Counted from the first letter of the stretch, positions 46,081 through 57,965 are shown. The stretch: DNA of 64,000 nt from Desmospora profundinema (GCF_031454155.1 NZ_JAVDQG010000003.1:248001-312000), one strand, 5' to 3'. Translations and numbers: made by a program. The notes: a model not told the origin generated them from the sequence alone.

Positions 46081-46103
46081 AACGCCCCTCTGGGGCGTTT
46101 TTT
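46081..46103 (+). terminator. Terminator of the minJ-like gene
   Basis: AACGCCCC (46081-46088) and GGGGCGTT (46092-46099) with a three-base loop and six T residues. Confidence 0.95.
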
Positions 46104-46131
46104 ATATAAAAGGATAAACGGGATGACTTTC

Positions 46132-46172
46132 AGAACGAATGTTCCTATTATGGTGCCCGTTTGTGGTATAAT
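46132..46172 (+). promoter_or_regulatory. uvrB promoter with LexA (SOS) box
   Basis: AGAACGAATGTTCC (46132-46145) matches the Bacillus LexA/DinR pattern CGAACRNRYGTTYC at all but the first base. The promoter downstream has an extended -10, TGGTATAAT (46164-46172); the -35 region is covered by the box. LexA should repress uvrBA until DNA damage. Confidence 0.88.
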
Positions 46173-46201
46173 GGGATAGATGACAGATCGAGGTGATGGA
46201 C

Positions 46202-48187
46202 ATGATATCAAAGACTTTTCGCATGGTGTCGGAATACGAGCCGAGTGGCGATCAGCCCGGTGCGATTGAAGCATTGACCACCGGAGTCCTGTCGGGCAAA
46301 AAGCACCAGACTCTCCTGGGGGCGACGGGAACGGGGAAAACCTTCACCATCGCACATACCATCGCCCGGGTGGAGAAGCCGACGCTGGTGATCGCACCCA
46401 ACAAAACTTTGGCTGCCCAATTGTGTGGGGAACTAAAAGAATTATTTCCGGAAAATGCGGTTGAGTATTTCGTCAGTTACTACGATTATTACCAGCCTGA
46501 GGCGTACGTGCCGCAGACCGATACCTATATTGAAAAAGACTCGTCGATCAACGATGAAATCGATAAGCTCCGCCACTCCGCCACCAGTGCGCTGTTTGAA
46601 CGGAATGACGTGATTATCGTCGCCAGTGTTTCCTGTATTTACGGCTTGGGTTCCCCGGAAGAGTACCGGGAGCAGGTCGTGCCTCTGCGTGTTGGGATGG
46701 AACGGGACCGGAACGCCGTGTTGCGCGATTTGGTGGATATCCAGTATGAGCGCAACGATATGAACTTTGTTCGAGGAACGTTTCGGGTCCGGGGGGACGT
46801 CATCGAAATTTTCCCGGTTTCCCGAGGTGAACAAGCGGTTCGGGTGGAGTTTTTCGGGGATGAGATTGAACGGATCCGGGAGATTGATGTACTGACCGGT
46901 GAGGTCGTCGGAGACCGAGAGCATATTGCCATTTTTCCGGCTTCTCATTATGTGACGCGGGAAGCGGTAATGCAGCGGGCGTTAAAACAGATTGAGGCAG
47001 AACTGGAAGAGAAGCTGAAAATGTTCCAGGATGCTGGCAAACTCTTGGAAGCACAGCGTCTGGAACAGCGGACCCGCTACGACATGGAGATGATGCGGGA
47101 GGTGGGTTTTTGTTCTGGGATTGAGAACTATTCCCGCCACTTGGTTGGAAAAAAGGCGGGAGAGGCTCCCTATACCCTGCTGGACTACTTCCCTGACGAT
47201 TTTTTGATCATCATTGATGAGTCCCATGTAACCGTGCCGCAGATTGGGGCGATGTACAAGGGAGACCGCTCCCGTAAGGAAATGCTGGTGGATCACGGGT
47301 TCCGTCTTCCCTCCGCACTGGACAACCGCCCCTTGCGTTTCGAGGAATTCGAGGAGCGGGTAAACCAGGCTATTTTCGTATCTGCTACTCCCGGCCCCTA
47401 TGAGTTGGAACACGCACCGGATGTGGTGGAACAAATCATCCGGCCCACCGGATTGGTAGATCCCCGTATTCATGTTCGGCCCATTCAAGGGCAAATTGAT
47501 GATCTCATCGGCGAAATCCATCAACGGCTGCAGCGGGATGAGCGGGTTTTGATCACCACCTTAACCAAAAAGATGGCTGAGGACCTGACCGATTACCTCA
47601 AAGAAGCCGGCATTAAGGTGCAATATCTGCATTCGGACATTAAAACGATCCAGCGGATGCAAATTTTGCGGGAGCTTCGTCTGGGTGAATTTGACGTTTT
47701 GGTAGGAATCAACTTGTTGCGGGAGGGATTGGACTTGCCCGAAGTTTCCCTGGTGGCCATTTTGGATGCCGACAAAGAAGGGTTTTTACGGGCGGAGCGA
47801 TCCCTCATTCAGACTATCGGCCGGGCGGCCCGTAATGCCAACGGCGAGGTAATCATGTATGCCGACAGGATGACCGACTCTATGAAGCGGGCGATCGAGG
47901 AGACGGAACGCCGCCGCGCTATTCAAATCGCCCACAACCGAAAGCACGGAATTGAGCCCGCCACGATTAAAAAAGCGGTGCGGGATGTGATCGAGGCCAC
48001 CAAGGTGGCGGAAGAGCCGGAAACGTATCAGGCGGCACCGGACATGGCAAAAATGGGGAAGAAAGAACGAACAAAGATGATTCAACGCCTGGAAAAAGAG
48101 ATGAAACAAGCGGCCAAGGACTTGCAGTTCGAGCAAGCGGCGAAACTTCGGGACCTGATCATCGAGTTGAAAGCGGAGGGAGCGTAA
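46202..48187 (+). CDS. uvrB: Excinuclease ABC subunit B
   Basis: 661 residues from ATG 46202, behind GAGGTGAT; upstream in-frame starts at 46193 and 46196 overlap the binding site. Walker [10 protein letters not shown] (about 39-47), the beta-hairpin region with [20 protein letters not shown] (about 93-112), DESH in helicase motif II, and the C-terminal UVR domain ([20 protein letters not shown]) that binds UvrC. It verifies damage in nucleotide excision repair. Three bases separate it from uvrA. Confidence 0.98.
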   Translation: MISKTFRMVSEYEPSGDQPGAIEALTTGVLSGKKHQTLLGATGTGKTFTIAHTIARVEKPTLVIAPNKTLAAQLCGELKELFPENAVEYFVSYYDYYQPEAYVPQTDTYIEKDSSINDEIDKLRHSATSALFERNDVIIVASVSCIYGLGSPEEYREQVVPLRVGMERDRNAVLRDLVDIQYERNDMNFVRGTFRVRGDVIEIFPVSRGEQAVRVEFFGDEIERIREIDVLTGEVVGDREHIAIFPASHYVTREAVMQRALKQIEAELEEKLKMFQDAGKLLEAQRLEQRTRYDMEMMREVGFCSGIENYSRHLVGKKAGEAPYTLLDYFPDDFLIIIDESHVTVPQIGAMYKGDRSRKEMLVDHGFRLPSALDNRPLRFEEFEERVNQAIFVSATPGPYELEHAPDVVEQIIRPTGLVDPRIHVRPIQGQIDDLIGEIHQRLQRDERVLITTLTKKMAEDLTDYLKEAGIKVQYLHSDIKTIQRMQILRELRLGEFDVLVGINLLREGLDLPEVSLVAILDADKEGFLRAERSLIQTIGRAARNANGEVIMYADRMTDSMKRAIEETERRRAIQIAHNRKHGIEPATIKKAVRDVIEATKVAEEPETYQAAPDMAKMGKKERTKMIQRLEKEMKQAAKDLQFEQAAKLRDLIIELKAEGA

Positions 48188-48190
48188 ACC

Positions 48191-51067
48191 TTGTCACAAG
48201 AACATATCGTCATTCGCGGTGCCCGCGTGCACAATTTGAAGGAAGTGGATGTGACCATTCCCCGCGACCGTTTTGTCGTATTGACGGGGTTGTCAGGCTC
48301 CGGCAAATCTTCCCTCGCATTTGACACCATCTATGCGGAAGGACAGCGGCGGTATGTGGAATCCCTGTCCGCTTACGCCCGTCAATTTTTAGGGCAGATG
48401 GATAAACCGGATGTGGATTCCATCGAAGGGCTCTCCCCGGCGATTTCCATCGATCAGAAAACGACCAGCCGCAACCCCCGTTCCACGGTGGGGACGGTGA
48501 CGGAGATCTATGATTATCTCCGTCTTCTATTCGCTCGGGTGGGGCGCCCTACTTGTCCCGAACACGGGACCCCGATCACGTCCCAAACCGTTCAGCAGAT
48601 GGCGGATCGAATCTTGGAACTGCCGGAACGGACGCGCATCCAGGTGATGGCTCCCATGGTGAGCGGAAGAAAGGGAGAGCATGTCAAGCTGTTGGAGGAT
48701 ATCGGGAAACAAGGTTTCGTCCGTGTCCGGGTGGATGGGGAGATCCGCGATCTGTCCGAGGAAATCCGACTGGAGAAAAATAAAAAGCATTCCATCGAAG
48801 TGGTTGTAGACCGGATTGTGGTGAAGCCGGGAGTGGAGACCCGGTTGACCGACTCCCTGGAGACGGCTCTCGGGTTAGCTGGTGGGACGGTTTTGGTAGA
48901 TGTCATCGACGGGGAAGAGCTGTTGTTCAGTCAAAACCTGGCTTGTCCCGAGTGCGGATTCAGCCTGGATGAGCTGTCCCCGCGTATGTTTTCCTTTAAC
49001 AGCCCTTTTGGTGCTTGTCCTACCTGTGACGGGTTGGGGAGCCGGATGGAGGTGGATCCGGATTTGGTCGTTCCGAACCCCGACAAAACGTTGCGGGAGG
49101 GCGCCATCGAAGCGTGGGTGGGGAAAACCAGCACCTACTATCCGCAATTGCTGGAGTCCGCGTGCCGTCACTATGATATCGACATGGATGTTCCGTTCCG
49201 GAAATTGCCCAAGCAGGATCGGGATACGATTCTAAAAGGAACCAAGGAACGGATTCCCTTTCGTTATGAAAGTGACGGACAACTCAAAGAGGTACAGATT
49301 CGCTTTGAAGGGGTGCTTCAAAACCTGGAGCGGCGTTTCCGAGAGACGGGTTCTGATGCGGTCCGGGAACTGATCGAACATTATATGAGCATTAAACCGT
49401 GTCCCACCTGTGAAGGAGCGCGTCTGCGCAAGGAAACCCTCAGTGTGAGAATAGGCGGAAAGAACATCGCCTATGTAACCGGTCTTTCCATCCAGGAGGC
49501 GAGGGATTTTATCCAGGGGCTGGAGCTGACCGAGAAAGAGAGGACCATCGGTCGCCAGATCATCAAGGAAATTGACAGTCGGCTGGGCTTTTTGGTCAAT
49601 GTGGGACTCAATTATCTCACCCTGAACCGATCTGCGGGAACCTTGTCCGGCGGGGAGGCACAACGGATCCGCCTGGCCACCCAAATCGGTTCCAAGCTGA
49701 TGGGGGTCCTCTACATCCTGGACGAGCCCAGCATTGGGCTGCACCAACGGGACAACACCCGTCTCATCCGGACGCTGGAGCAGATGCGTGATCTGGGAAA
49801 CACGCTGATCGTGGTGGAACACGATGAGGACACCATGCTGGCTGCTGATCATATTATTGATGTGGGTCCGGGAGCCGGTGCCCACGGCGGTCGCATCGTC
49901 GCGGAGGGTTCACCGGAGCAGTTGATGGAGATGGAGCATTCCCTCACCGGGCAGTATCTCTCCGGCCGTCAATTTATCCCCCTGCCGGATGAACGCCGGC
50001 AACCCAATGGCAAATGGGTGGAGATCCGTGGGGCAAAGGAGAACAACCTGAAGGAAGTAGATGTCCAGATTCCATTGGGCGTGTTCACCTGTGTCACCGG
50101 TGTTTCCGGTTCCGGCAAGAGCACCCTGATCAACGAGATCCTGCAAAAAGCGCTGGCCCGGGAATTAAACAAAGCGAAGGCGATTCCCGGTAAACATGAC
50201 GAGATCCGGGGACTGGAACACCTGGACAAAGTGATCGATATCGACCAATCACCGATCGGACGCACCCCGCGTTCCAATCCGGCGACTTACACCAGCGTAT
50301 TTGACGACGTGCGTGATGTGTTTGCTTCTACCCAGGAGTCCAAGGTGCGCGGCTATAAAAAAGGGCGGTTCAGCTTTAATGTCAAAGGGGGTCGCTGCGA
50401 GGCGTGCCGGGGGGACGGAATTATCAAGATCGAGATGCACTTTCTTCCCGATGTTTATGTCCCCTGTGAGGAATGTAAAGGGAAACGCTACAACCGCGAT
50501 ACCCTGGAAGTGAAGTACAAGGGGAAAAACATCTCGGATGTACTGGAGATGCGTGTAGAAGAAGCGCTGGAGTTTTTTAAAAACATCCCCCGCATCAAGC
50601 GGAAGCTTCAGACCCTCTACGATGTGGGACTGGGTTATATGAAACTGGGTCAACCGGCCACTACCCTCTCCGGAGGGGAAGCCCAGCGCGTGAAATTGGC
50701 CTCGGAACTTTACAAACGATCCACCGGCCGCACCTTGTACATTCTGGACGAGCCTACCACGGGCCTTCATATCCATGACATCGCCCGTTTGTTGAAAGTG
50801 TTGCAGCGGTTGGTGGAAAACGGGGACTCTGTCCTAGTGATTGAACACAACCTGGACGTGATCAAAACGGCCGATTACCTGATTGATTTAGGACCCGAAG
50901 GCGGGGATGCCGGGGGGACCATTGTGGCCAGCGGTACCCCGGAAGCGGTGGCAAAAGTGGATGACTCCCACACCGGCCGTTACCTTAAACCGATTTTGGA
51001 ACGGGACAAGGAACGGATGGAGCGAGCTTACCGGGAGCTGGAGGAAAAAATTTCGGCTGTGCAATAA
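48191..51067 (+). CDS. uvrA: Excinuclease ABC subunit A
   Basis: 958 residues from TTG 48191, behind GGAGGGAG. Two ABC-type ATPase units: Walker [10 protein letters not shown] (near 31) and GVSGSGKST (near 637); signatures [16 protein letters not shown] and [16 protein letters not shown]. The first zinc module has CPECG and CPTCDG, the second CEACRGDG and CEECKGKRY. It finds damaged DNA and loads UvrB. Transcribed with uvrB. Confidence 0.98.
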   Translation: MSQEHIVIRGARVHNLKEVDVTIPRDRFVVLTGLSGSGKSSLAFDTIYAEGQRRYVESLSAYARQFLGQMDKPDVDSIEGLSPAISIDQKTTSRNPRSTVGTVTEIYDYLRLLFARVGRPTCPEHGTPITSQTVQQMADRILELPERTRIQVMAPMVSGRKGEHVKLLEDIGKQGFVRVRVDGEIRDLSEEIRLEKNKKHSIEVVVDRIVVKPGVETRLTDSLETALGLAGGTVLVDVIDGEELLFSQNLACPECGFSLDELSPRMFSFNSPFGACPTCDGLGSRMEVDPDLVVPNPDKTLREGAIEAWVGKTSTYYPQLLESACRHYDIDMDVPFRKLPKQDRDTILKGTKERIPFRYESDGQLKEVQIRFEGVLQNLERRFRETGSDAVRELIEHYMSIKPCPTCEGARLRKETLSVRIGGKNIAYVTGLSIQEARDFIQGLELTEKERTIGRQIIKEIDSRLGFLVNVGLNYLTLNRSAGTLSGGEAQRIRLATQIGSKLMGVLYILDEPSIGLHQRDNTRLIRTLEQMRDLGNTLIVVEHDEDTMLAADHIIDVGPGAGAHGGRIVAEGSPEQLMEMEHSLTGQYLSGRQFIPLPDERRQPNGKWVEIRGAKENNLKEVDVQIPLGVFTCVTGVSGSGKSTLINEILQKALARELNKAKAIPGKHDEIRGLEHLDKVIDIDQSPIGRTPRSNPATYTSVFDDVRDVFASTQESKVRGYKKGRFSFNVKGGRCEACRGDGIIKIEMHFLPDVYVPCEECKGKRYNRDTLEVKYKGKNISDVLEMRVEEALEFFKNIPRIKRKLQTLYDVGLGYMKLGQPATTLSGGEAQRVKLASELYKRSTGRTLYILDEPTTGLHIHDIARLLKVLQRLVENGDSVLVIEHNLDVIKTADYLIDLGPEGGDAGGTIVASGTPEAVAKVDDSHTGRYLKPILERDKERMERAYRELEEKISAVQ

Positions 51068-51601
51068 CAGAGGATGAGGGAATAAAAAAACTGCCTTCAA
51101 GGAGGCGGTTTTTTCCTGTGAACCGGAATTTTTTCGAAAATATGCTTGAACTTCCATTCTGAGACTGATGCTGTGGAGACGATGTGGGTGATCCGGATGC
51201 GGGCAGTTGTGTTTGATGGCATGCATCGATTTTTCTCCTATTCCATAACAGTCAAATCGTAATCTTTCTGATATTTATCCAGCCAACGGAACCTTCCCTT
51301 GCGCCAATGGGATGGGGTATGCTCACTCTGCAGGATGGAGCAGGGAGGTATCGGGGAAAGCAGTGTGGCAGAAAATGAGAGGAAGGAGACCGGATAAATC
51401 CTGTCGAAATAGAATAAGGGGTGCTCTGGGGTAAAACGTGATCATTTCATTCTCCGGTCCGATTATGCCTGAACAGCCCGATACGGATGTCCTTCATTGA
51501 ACCGAAATCGATTATCAGATGAGTCCAGCCAGTGGGGCGGATTGCGGCAGCGATACGATACCAGACCATTCAACCAGTCATCTGAGAAGGAGGAAACTAA
51601 G
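51068..51601 (+). other. Intergenic region after uvrA
   Basis: 534 bases. It contains the uvrA terminator at 51085-51114 and the leader of the DUF302 gene. No RNA gene, repeat or plausible small protein with a binding site was found between. Confidence 0.5.
51085..51114 (+). terminator. Terminator of uvrBA
   Basis: AAAAAACTGCCT (51085-51096) pairs with AGGCGGTTTTTT (51103-51114), one U-G pair. Confidence 0.93.
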
Positions 51602-51991
51602 ATGTTTGAATATACCGTGGAAACCAACAAAAGTGTGGATGAAGCCATTCGCGCCTTGGAAGACAGCCTAACCCGCCGGAAATTCGCGGTGCTGTGGAAA
51701 TTGGACATTCCTACAAAGCTGATGGAAAAAGGAATCGCGTTGGAGCAGGATTTTCGCGTACTGGAAGTGTGCAACCCGGATGTGGCCAAAAAAGTGCTGA
51801 CCCGCAACCAACTGGGTGGCTACTTCCTGCCGTGTCGAATCGTGGTGTATCGCGGGGCGGATACATTTAAAACCCATATCGGGCTGGTTCGGCCCACCGT
51901 GCTGATGGAGCTGGCCCAGGACGAGCGGTTGGACGCCATCGCTCAAGATGTGGAGGCAGCCTTGGTGGAAGCGATCAACGAAGCAAAATGA
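51602..51991 (+). CDS. DUF302 domain protein
   Basis: 129 residues from ATG 51602, behind AAGGAGG. It carries the DUF302 pattern: YTVETNKSVDEAIRALEDSL at the start, FRVLEVCNPDVAKKVL in the middle (about 58-73) and YFLPCRIVVYRG near 80. Cytoplasmic, no membrane segment. The function of DUF302 is not established. Monocistronic, with its own terminator. Confidence 0.88.
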   Translation: MFEYTVETNKSVDEAIRALEDSLTRRKFAVLWKLDIPTKLMEKGIALEQDFRVLEVCNPDVAKKVLTRNQLGGYFLPCRIVVYRGADTFKTHIGLVRPTVLMELAQDERLDAIAQDVEAALVEAINEAK

Positions 51992-52015
51992 TGGTTCGTA
52001 CATGATGAAGACAAA

Positions 52016-52045
52016 AAAGACCTGCTGTGAGAACAGCAGGTCTTT
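52016..52045 (+). terminator. Terminator of the DUF302 gene
   Basis: AAAGACCTGCTGT (52016-52028) pairs with ACAGCAGGTCTTT (52033-52045) over a four-base loop. Confidence 0.93.
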
Positions 52046-52266
52046 CATTAGTGGGAGGCGATCATCAGGGAGAGCCATGTGACCAGGATTTCCCGGGAGA
52101 GATAGGGTGATACCAGTCACGCGATGATCATGAGGAAAAATGGAGTGGGAGCCTGTAATTTACGCTAGATGGGCCTGGATGAAAGGAACCTTATCGGCTC
52201 CTACCGCATATCATCCTTCAGGAAATCCAGTTGAACAGGACGGGAGGGATGGGTCTTTTTCTTCCA

Positions 52267-52279
52267 TATGTCAGACATA
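52267..52279. repeat. Short perfect inverted repeat
   Basis: TATGTC-A-GACATA, six-base arms around a central A, about 80 bases upstream of the yvlD-like gene. A possible operator half-site pair. Confidence 0.45.
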
Positions 52280-52357
52280 ATAGGGTAGAAATCTGCTATT
52301 CTCGCCATCAAAACAGGGTAGGACTATATTGTAAACCATAGAGAGGGGGAATCATCG

Positions 52358-52705
52358 ATGGGTTGGATTGTTCGCCTGCTTTTAAATGCCTTGGCTGTTT
52401 TGATCGCCGCTCAGGTGATCCCGCAAATCGATGTCTCCGGGTACGGGACGGCCCTGCTCGTGGCCATTGTATTGGGGATTATCAATACGTTTATTCGTCC
52501 GATCCTCGTCTTTTTGACTTTGCCGATCTCGATCCTCACCTTGGGCTTGTTCATCTTTATCCTGAACGCGTTTTTGTTCTGGTTGACGGGAGCCTTTGTG
52601 GCAGGGTTCGAGGTGCAGGGAATCACTGGTGCTCTCCTCGGGTCGATTCTGGTCAGTGTGATCTCCTGGTTGTTAAACGGCATTTGGAAGGGGCTGCGAT
52701 CGTAA
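52358..52705 (+). CDS. Phage holin family 4 / YvlD-like membrane protein
   Basis: 115 residues from ATG 52358, behind GAGGGGG. Four membrane segments, with the conserved GIINTFIRPILVFLTLPISILTLG (read around residues 41-64). YvlD of Bacillus subtilis is also near uvrA and belongs to a cell-envelope stress operon. Despite the family name, no phage genes are nearby, so holin function is unlikely. Confidence 0.87.
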   Translation: MGWIVRLLLNALAVLIAAQVIPQIDVSGYGTALLVAIVLGIINTFIRPILVFLTLPISILTLGLFIFILNAFLFWLTGAFVAGFEVQGITGALLGSILVSVISWLLNGIWKGLRS

Positions 52706-52784
52706 GCGAGAGACAAAGGGGAGGGGTTGCCCCTCCTTTTTTATTTTTGGATATACTATAGGGGAGGATGGAAAGGGTGTTGGC

Positions 52785-53753
52785 ATGAGCGATTGGGAAC
52801 AGATCCGAAGTGTGTTGGAAGAGGCGTTGGACGCTCGCGTGGAACGGGTTCCCGCTTCCACCGACCTGGGGGAACGTCTGGAAATCACCGTCCTTCCTTT
52901 TCGGATGGAGGGAGCGGATTGGCTGTTGGTGGTGGGAGAAACCTTATCCATACGGGAGCGCTCGCTGCTGCGTGTGTGGTTGAGTGAACGGTTATCAGAT
53001 CCCTTTCAGCCGACTGACTTTTGCGAACGATTGGCGCATTGGTTGCGGAATCCCGGGGATTTCACGTCTCCTCCTGCCCCGTCGTCAGGGAAGTGGGAGT
53101 CGAGAGTTCCTTTTCTCATTTTGGAAAAGAGGGGGCGGCGGGAAGGGAGTGACGAGGTGATCGCCCGTTTTTTTGAAGGGGATTCCTGGTTATTGTCTTT
53201 GCAGGAGGGAGAGCGCCTGTTAATGGTGTCCCAGTCCTTGCTGGACGGAGATGAGGTTTCGATTGAATCAGCATGGCTCGATGCGGCCCAAGGGCTTGCG
53301 GAAGCGATTGCCACAGAAGCGGGGGAAGAGGTAACAGTGGCCGTTCATGCACCGGTAGAAGCGGTGGAACAGTTGCCTTCAGCCCTTTCCTCTCTCCGGG
53401 ATACGGTTCATATCGGCCGCCGTTTTCATCCGTCCAAATCCGCATTTGCGGCCTGGAATCTAACGTTGGAACGGCTGCTTCGTACAGTGGACGACCGCGA
53501 GCTGAAACGGTTTCTGGATGATGTATCGCCGATTCCGTTTTGGAGGGAGGAGGAACTGCGGCGAACATTACATGTCTTTCTGGAACAGAACCTGAATGTG
53601 AGTGAAACGGCCCGACGCTTATTTCTCCACCGAAACACGCTGATTTATCGCTTGGATCGGCTGAAGCAGGAAACGGGTCTTGATGTCCGCCAGTTTGAGG
53701 ATGCGCTGCGGGTAAAGCTCGTTTTGCTGTTGACCGGAAGGGAGCGCTCTTAG
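52785..53753 (+). CDS. PucR/CdaR-type transcriptional regulator
   Basis: 322 residues from ATG 52785. The C-terminal helix-turn-helix (about 260-320) reads LRRTLHVFLEQNLNVSETARRLF followed by HRNTLIYRLDRLKQETGLD, the PucR/CdaR signature. The N-terminal 250 residues are a poorly conserved sensor or GGDEF-like degenerate region. Such proteins regulate catabolic genes from a metabolite. The target is unknown; the next gene is a sugar-transport ATPase. Confidence 0.85.
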   Translation: MSDWEQIRSVLEEALDARVERVPASTDLGERLEITVLPFRMEGADWLLVVGETLSIRERSLLRVWLSERLSDPFQPTDFCERLAHWLRNPGDFTSPPAPSSGKWESRVPFLILEKRGRREGSDEVIARFFEGDSWLLSLQEGERLLMVSQSLLDGDEVSIESAWLDAAQGLAEAIATEAGEEVTVAVHAPVEAVEQLPSALSSLRDTVHIGRRFHPSKSAFAAWNLTLERLLRTVDDRELKRFLDDVSPIPFWREEELRRTLHVFLEQNLNVSETARRLFLHRNTLIYRLDRLKQETGLDVRQFEDALRVKLVLLLTGRERS

Positions 53754-53861
53754 GCAAATTGCCCAAGGGACCGCTTCTATTTTTGTTCTCTTTGGACATG
53801 GTGGGGCTTTACGCGAATGCGCTACAATAAACCCTGAGAGTGATGAAAGGGGTTGCAATCG

Positions 53862-54974
53862 ATGGCACAAGTGAAGCTGAACCACGTATATAAGCGATAC
53901 AGCGGTGATGTGACTGCGGTCTCCGACTTTCACCTGGACATCAAGGATCAGGAGTTTTTAGTCTTGGTCGGCCCCTCCGGTTGTGGAAAGTCCACTACCC
54001 TGCGAATGGTGGCGGGTCTGGAGGAAATCTCCGAAGGAGAGCTTTATATCGGGGATCGGAAAGTAAACGATGTGGCCCCCAAAGACCGGGATATTGCCAT
54101 GGTTTTTCAAAGTTATGCCTTGTACCCCCATATGAATGTCTATCAGAATATGGCGTTTGGCCTGAAACTTCGTAAATTCAAAAAAGAAGAAATCGATAAA
54201 CGGGTGAAGGAAGCGGCTAAAATCCTGGATATTGAACATCTTCTGGATCGGAAGCCGAAAGCATTGTCCGGTGGTCAGCGGCAACGGGTCGCGCTTGGCC
54301 GGGCCATCGTCCGTGAACCGCAAGTGTTTTTGATGGACGAGCCGCTGTCCAATCTGGATGCCAAACTGAGGGTGCAGATGCGCACGGAGATCAGCAAATT
54401 GCACCAGCGCTTGAAAACGACCGTCATTTATGTGACTCACGATCAGACGGAGGCCATGACGATGGGCGACCGGATCGTGGTGATGAAAGACGGTGTGATT
54501 CAACAGGCGGATACACCCACCCAGATCTATCATCACCCTGCTAACGTGTTTGTGGCCGGCTTTATCGGTTCCCCGTCGATGAACTTCGTCGAGGGCGAAT
54601 TGGTGGAAGAAGGAGGAAGCATTTCTTTCAAGAGCAATGGTTTGCGTGTCCAGTTGCCGGAAGGGCGGGCCAAAACCTTGCGGGAGAAGGGATATATCGG
54701 CAAGGAGGTCATCTTCGGCATCCGACCGGAGGATATCCACGATGAACCCATCTTCCTGGAATCATCCCCTGATAGTCAGGTGAAAGCCAAAGTGGAAGTG
54801 GCGGAAAACATGGGTTCCGAGATGTACCTCTACCTGAGCGGAATCACAGACAAATGGGTGACCGCACGGGTAAAGGCTCGCACCCAATTCGCCGCCGGCA
54901 ATGAAGTCAACCTGGCACTTGATATGAATAAAGCCCACATCTTCGACAAGGAGACGGAAGAAGCCGTTTTTTAA
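53862..54974 (+). CDS. msmX: MsmX/UgpC-type multiple-sugar ABC ATPase
   Basis: 370 residues from ATG 53862, ten bases after AAAGGGG. Walker [10 protein letters not shown], signature [15 protein letters not shown], Walker [13 protein letters not shown], and a C-terminal regulatory OB-fold region from about 235 with IFGIRPEDI. No permease or binding protein is adjacent, so it is an orphan ATPase, as MsmX is in Bacillus subtilis, where one ATPase serves several sugar importers. The symbol is by analogy. Confidence 0.88.
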   Translation: MAQVKLNHVYKRYSGDVTAVSDFHLDIKDQEFLVLVGPSGCGKSTTLRMVAGLEEISEGELYIGDRKVNDVAPKDRDIAMVFQSYALYPHMNVYQNMAFGLKLRKFKKEEIDKRVKEAAKILDIEHLLDRKPKALSGGQRQRVALGRAIVREPQVFLMDEPLSNLDAKLRVQMRTEISKLHQRLKTTVIYVTHDQTEAMTMGDRIVVMKDGVIQQADTPTQIYHHPANVFVAGFIGSPSMNFVEGELVEEGGSISFKSNGLRVQLPEGRAKTLREKGYIGKEVIFGIRPEDIHDEPIFLESSPDSQVKAKVEVAENMGSEMYLYLSGITDKWVTARVKARTQFAAGNEVNLALDMNKAHIFDKETEEAVF

Positions 54975-54982
54975 AAACGGGC

Positions 54983-55016
54983 GGGGCGGCTGGGTTTACG
55001 CCAGCCGCCCCATATT
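54983..55016 (+). terminator. Terminator of the msmX-like gene
   Basis: GGGGCGGCTGG (54983-54993) and CCAGCCGCCCC (55001-55011) form an 11-bp perfect stem with a weak T tract. Confidence 0.82.
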
Positions 55017-55053
55017 TGTTATCATAGGGGAAACGGGAAAAGGGGTCTGGCAA

Positions 55054-55989
55054 ATGGCAGCATCAGTCACCGTCAAAGAAATGGTCGATCAGTTTGATTT
55101 AAAGGTATTAAGCGGGGAAGATGGTTTGAACCGCAAACTGACAACGAGCGATCTATACCGGCCCGGTTTGGAGCTGGCTGGTTTTTTCACCTATTACCCG
55201 GCGGAACGGTTGCAAATGTTGGGGCGGACAGAGCTGACCTTTATCTCGGGTCTGCCGGAGCAGGAACGGAAAGAACGGCTGGGATGGTTGTGTCAGGATG
55301 AAACGCCCTGCTTTTGCATCACCAGGGGACAGGATGCACCGGAGGAACTGATGGAGGCCGCCGCCGAGAATCAAATTCCCATCTTGTGGACCAACAATTC
55401 CACCACCCGTTTCACCAGCAAAGTGACCAACTGGCTGGAGAAAAAACTGGCCCCCACCACCACCATGCATGGCGTACTGGTGGATATTTACGGTGTGGGT
55501 GTATTGATTGTGGGCAGCAGCGGGATCGGAAAGAGTGAGAGCGCGTTGGAGCTGGTTAAGCGCGGACACCGCTTAGTGGCTGACGACGCGGTGGAGATCC
55601 GTCAGACAGAAGAGGATTCCCTGGTGGGCCACGCACCGGAGTTGATTCGATATTTATTGGAAATTAGAGGGCTGGGTATTATTAATGTGATGACCTTATT
55701 CGGTGCCGGGGCGGTCCGGGAGTTTAAAAAGCTGTCCATGGTGGTACGGCTGGAGGCATGGCAGGAAAATCGGCAGTATGATCGCCTTGGTTTGGATGAG
55801 GAACGCATTCGCATCATTGACACGGAAATTCCGCTCTTAACGGTGCCCGTCCGTCCCGGACGCAACCTTGCTGTCATTATCGAGGTGGCGGCGATGAACT
55901 ATCGCTTAAAAAAGATGGGCTATCACGCAGCCCAATCCTTTACGCAACAGCTGAGCCGAAGCTTGGAAGAAGGCGATGAGCTGGATTGA
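55054..55989 (+). CDS. hprK: HPr kinase/phosphorylase
   Basis: 311 residues. The N-terminal domain (1-130) and the C-terminal kinase domain, with Walker A G154-SSGIGKS, the [14 protein letters not shown]-like signature near 205, and the conserved K3 loop near 240. It phosphorylates Ser46 of HPr in response to fructose bisphosphate and so drives carbon catabolite repression, and also removes the phosphate. PpaX downstream clears the pyrophosphate made by its phosphorylase activity. A hairpin follows. Confidence 0.97.
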   Translation: MAASVTVKEMVDQFDLKVLSGEDGLNRKLTTSDLYRPGLELAGFFTYYPAERLQMLGRTELTFISGLPEQERKERLGWLCQDETPCFCITRGQDAPEELMEAAAENQIPILWTNNSTTRFTSKVTNWLEKKLAPTTTMHGVLVDIYGVGVLIVGSSGIGKSESALELVKRGHRLVADDAVEIRQTEEDSLVGHAPELIRYLLEIRGLGIINVMTLFGAGAVREFKKLSMVVRLEAWQENRQYDRLGLDEERIRIIDTEIPLLTVPVRPGRNLAVIIEVAAMNYRLKKMGYHAAQSFTQQLSRSLEEGDELD

Positions 55990-55990
55990 A

Positions 55991-56024
55991 GAAACGCGCC
56001 CCGGCCGATGACGGGGCGCGTTTC
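55991..56024 (+). terminator. Terminator after hprK
   Basis: GAAACGCGCCCCG (55991-56003) pairs with CGGGGCGCGTTTC (56012-56024), 13 base pairs, with no strong T-run. Confidence 0.85.
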
Positions 56025-56100
56025 AATTGCCTGTCAAGTAGGTTACAATGGAATATGGAGTTTGGAGTATAGGTACATATCAAAAGGAGGAGCCGTTCGC

Positions 56101-57012
56101 ATGGGTTTTGCACAGGTGCTCGACCCTGTTGCCGTGTCATTGGGACCGATTCAAATCCACTGGTATGGGATCATTATGGGGTCCGCGGTGTTGTTCGGGC
56201 TGTGGCTTGCCATTCGGGAAGGCAGGCGCCACGGCTTTGATTCGGAATTGTTCCTGGATTTGATCATATGGACGATTCCCGCCGCCATTATCGGTGCACG
56301 GCTTTATTATGTGGCGTTTGAATGGGGGTACTATTCACAGAACCCCGGTGACATTCTTGCCATCTGGAAAGGTGGGCTGGCGATTCATGGCGGCCTCATC
56401 GGGGCGCTTTTAGCTGCGTCTGTTTTTGTAAAGAAGCGGAATATCTCCTTTTTACACCTGACAGATATCGTGGCGCCCAGTATCATCATCGGACAATGTA
56501 TCGGACGCTGGGGCAACTTTATGAACCAAGAAGCCCATGGCGGGGAAGTGAGCCGTTCTTTTTTGGAAGGGCTGATGCTGCCTGAATTTATCATTGAACA
56601 GATGAACATTCAGGGCATCTATTACCATCCCACCTTTCTCTACGAATCCCTGTGGACATTCGTCGGGTTCGGGCTATTGCTGCTTCTGCGCCGAATCAAC
56701 CCCCGTCGAGGTGAGATCTTTTTCACCTACTTGATCTGGTATTCCCTGGGCCGTTTTTTCATCGAAGGGTTGCGAATGGACAGCCTCACCTTCGACGGAC
56801 CGGGATGGCTTGTCTCGTTGATCAACGGATTGTGGTCACCGATGCTGGTGTTGTTTGAGCCCGGGATGATGGCGGACGGCAATATCCGCATCGCCCAACT
56901 GGTCAGTCTGGCATTGGTCCTGCTGGGGATTGCCTGGATTGTGGTCCGCAGAGCATGGGGCCAATCCCGTGAACCGTATTACAACGATAAGAAGGAAAGT
57001 GTTGCCGGATGA
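56101..57012 (+). CDS. lgt: Prolipoprotein diacylglyceryl transferase
   Basis: 303 residues from ATG 56101, behind AAAAGGAGGAG. About seven membrane segments. Hallmarks: [10 protein letters not shown] (about 98-107), [10 protein letters not shown] (about 137-146), [11 protein letters not shown] (about 177-187) and the late [11 protein letters not shown]. It attaches diacylglycerol to the lipobox cysteine of proteins such as the cccB and appA products in this window. Start of a tightly coupled operon: it overlaps the next gene by four bases. Confidence 0.97.
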   Translation: MGFAQVLDPVAVSLGPIQIHWYGIIMGSAVLFGLWLAIREGRRHGFDSELFLDLIIWTIPAAIIGARLYYVAFEWGYYSQNPGDILAIWKGGLAIHGGLIGALLAASVFVKKRNISFLHLTDIVAPSIIIGQCIGRWGNFMNQEAHGGEVSRSFLEGLMLPEFIIEQMNIQGIYYHPTFLYESLWTFVGFGLLLLLRRINPRRGEIFFTYLIWYSLGRFFIEGLRMDSLTFDGPGWLVSLINGLWSPMLVLFEPGMMADGNIRIAQLVSLALVLLGIAWIVVRRAWGQSREPYYNDKKESVAG

Positions 57013-57965
57013 AACGGGTCGACTGGCGAAAAGGACTGACTTCCGGGTGGAGAACCACCTGGGAGCTGGGAAAAATCATATTCCCCGTCACATTGGCGAT
57101 CAGTTTACTGCAACACACGCCAGTGATCGATTGGTTGGTACGGATCTTGACTCCGGCCATGTCGTGGATGGGGTTGCCCGGTGAAGCTGCCATCCCGCTG
57201 GTTTTGGGCAACCTGCTCAATCTGTATGCCGCCATCGGTGCCATTCTCACCCTGGATTTAACGGTGAAGCAAGTCTTTATCGTGGCGGTGATGCTCAGCT
57301 TCTCCCATAATCTGTTTGTGGAATCGGCGGTTTGCCGCCGGGTCGGAGTAAGTGCAGGATTAGTGATGGGGGTGCGAATGGCACTGGCAGTCCTTTCCGC
57401 CTTTATGATCCACTGGTTGTGGCAGGGTGGGGAAGCGGCTGCCCAATACGGCTTGGTCGCCCCGCGGGAAGCACAGCCGGAAGGGTGGATGGAGATCGCA
57501 GGGATTGCGCTGCAAACCGCTGCAACCGGTATATTGCAACTGGCCATCATTATCTTTCCGCTGATGATGGGGATCCAGATGATGAAGGACTGGCGCTGGT
57601 TGGATCGATTTGCAGAGTGGATGGTTCCCCTGATGCGTCCGCTGGGGATGGAGGCCCGGGGCTCGATTATCATAGCCGGGGGTCTTTTGTTCGGATTGAC
57701 GATGGGGGCCGGGGTGATTATCGAACAAGCCAAAGAAAAAGGGTTCACCAAACGGGATATGACCATAATGGTGCTCTTTCTGGGAGCATGCCACGCCGTG
57801 GTGGAAGATACGCTGATTTTTGTTCCTCTCGGGATCGATGTCTTGCCGCTCCTGTTGATCCGTATCATTGTGGCCATTCTGATGACCTTGTGCATCGCCT
57901 GGTTTTGGCCTTCAGCGGAGCAAGGGCATATGTCCAACCGTGCTCCACAGGAGGGATCGGTTTGA
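57009..57965 (+). CDS. yvoD: Nucleoside recognition (Gate) domain membrane protein, YvoD-like
   Basis: 318 residues, overlapping lgt by four bases (ATGA). About seven membrane segments in two similar halves, each starting with a Gate-type segment ([31 protein letters not shown]). The family includes spore maturation proteins; the substrate is unknown. Present between lgt and ppaX in Bacillus subtilis. Confidence 0.87.
   Translation: MKRVDWRKGLTSGWRTTWELGKIIFPVTLAISLLQHTPVIDWLVRILTPAMSWMGLPGEAAIPLVLGNLLNLYAAIGAILTLDLTVKQVFIVAVMLSFSHNLFVESAVCRRVGVSAGLVMGVRMALAVLSAFMIHWLWQGGEAAAQYGLVAPREAQPEGWMEIAGIALQTAATGILQLAIIIFPLMMGIQMMKDWRWLDRFAEWMVPLMRPLGMEARGSIIIAGGLLFGLTMGAGVIIEQAKEKGFTKRDMTIMVLFLGACHAVVEDTLIFVPLGIDVLPLLLIRIIVAILMTLCIAWFWPSAEQGHMSNRAPQEGSV

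Larger units (their letters stand above)
51992..52357 (+). other. Intergenic region before the yvlD-like gene
   Basis: 366 bases with the terminator at 52016-52045 and a perfect palindrome-like element TATGTCAGACATA at 52267-52279. Nothing else supported. Confidence 0.5.

Noticed and set aside
52358-52705. Holin of a prophage
   Set aside because: The protein belongs to the phage-holin-named YvlD family but no other phage gene is present and Bacillus has the same gene near uvrA.
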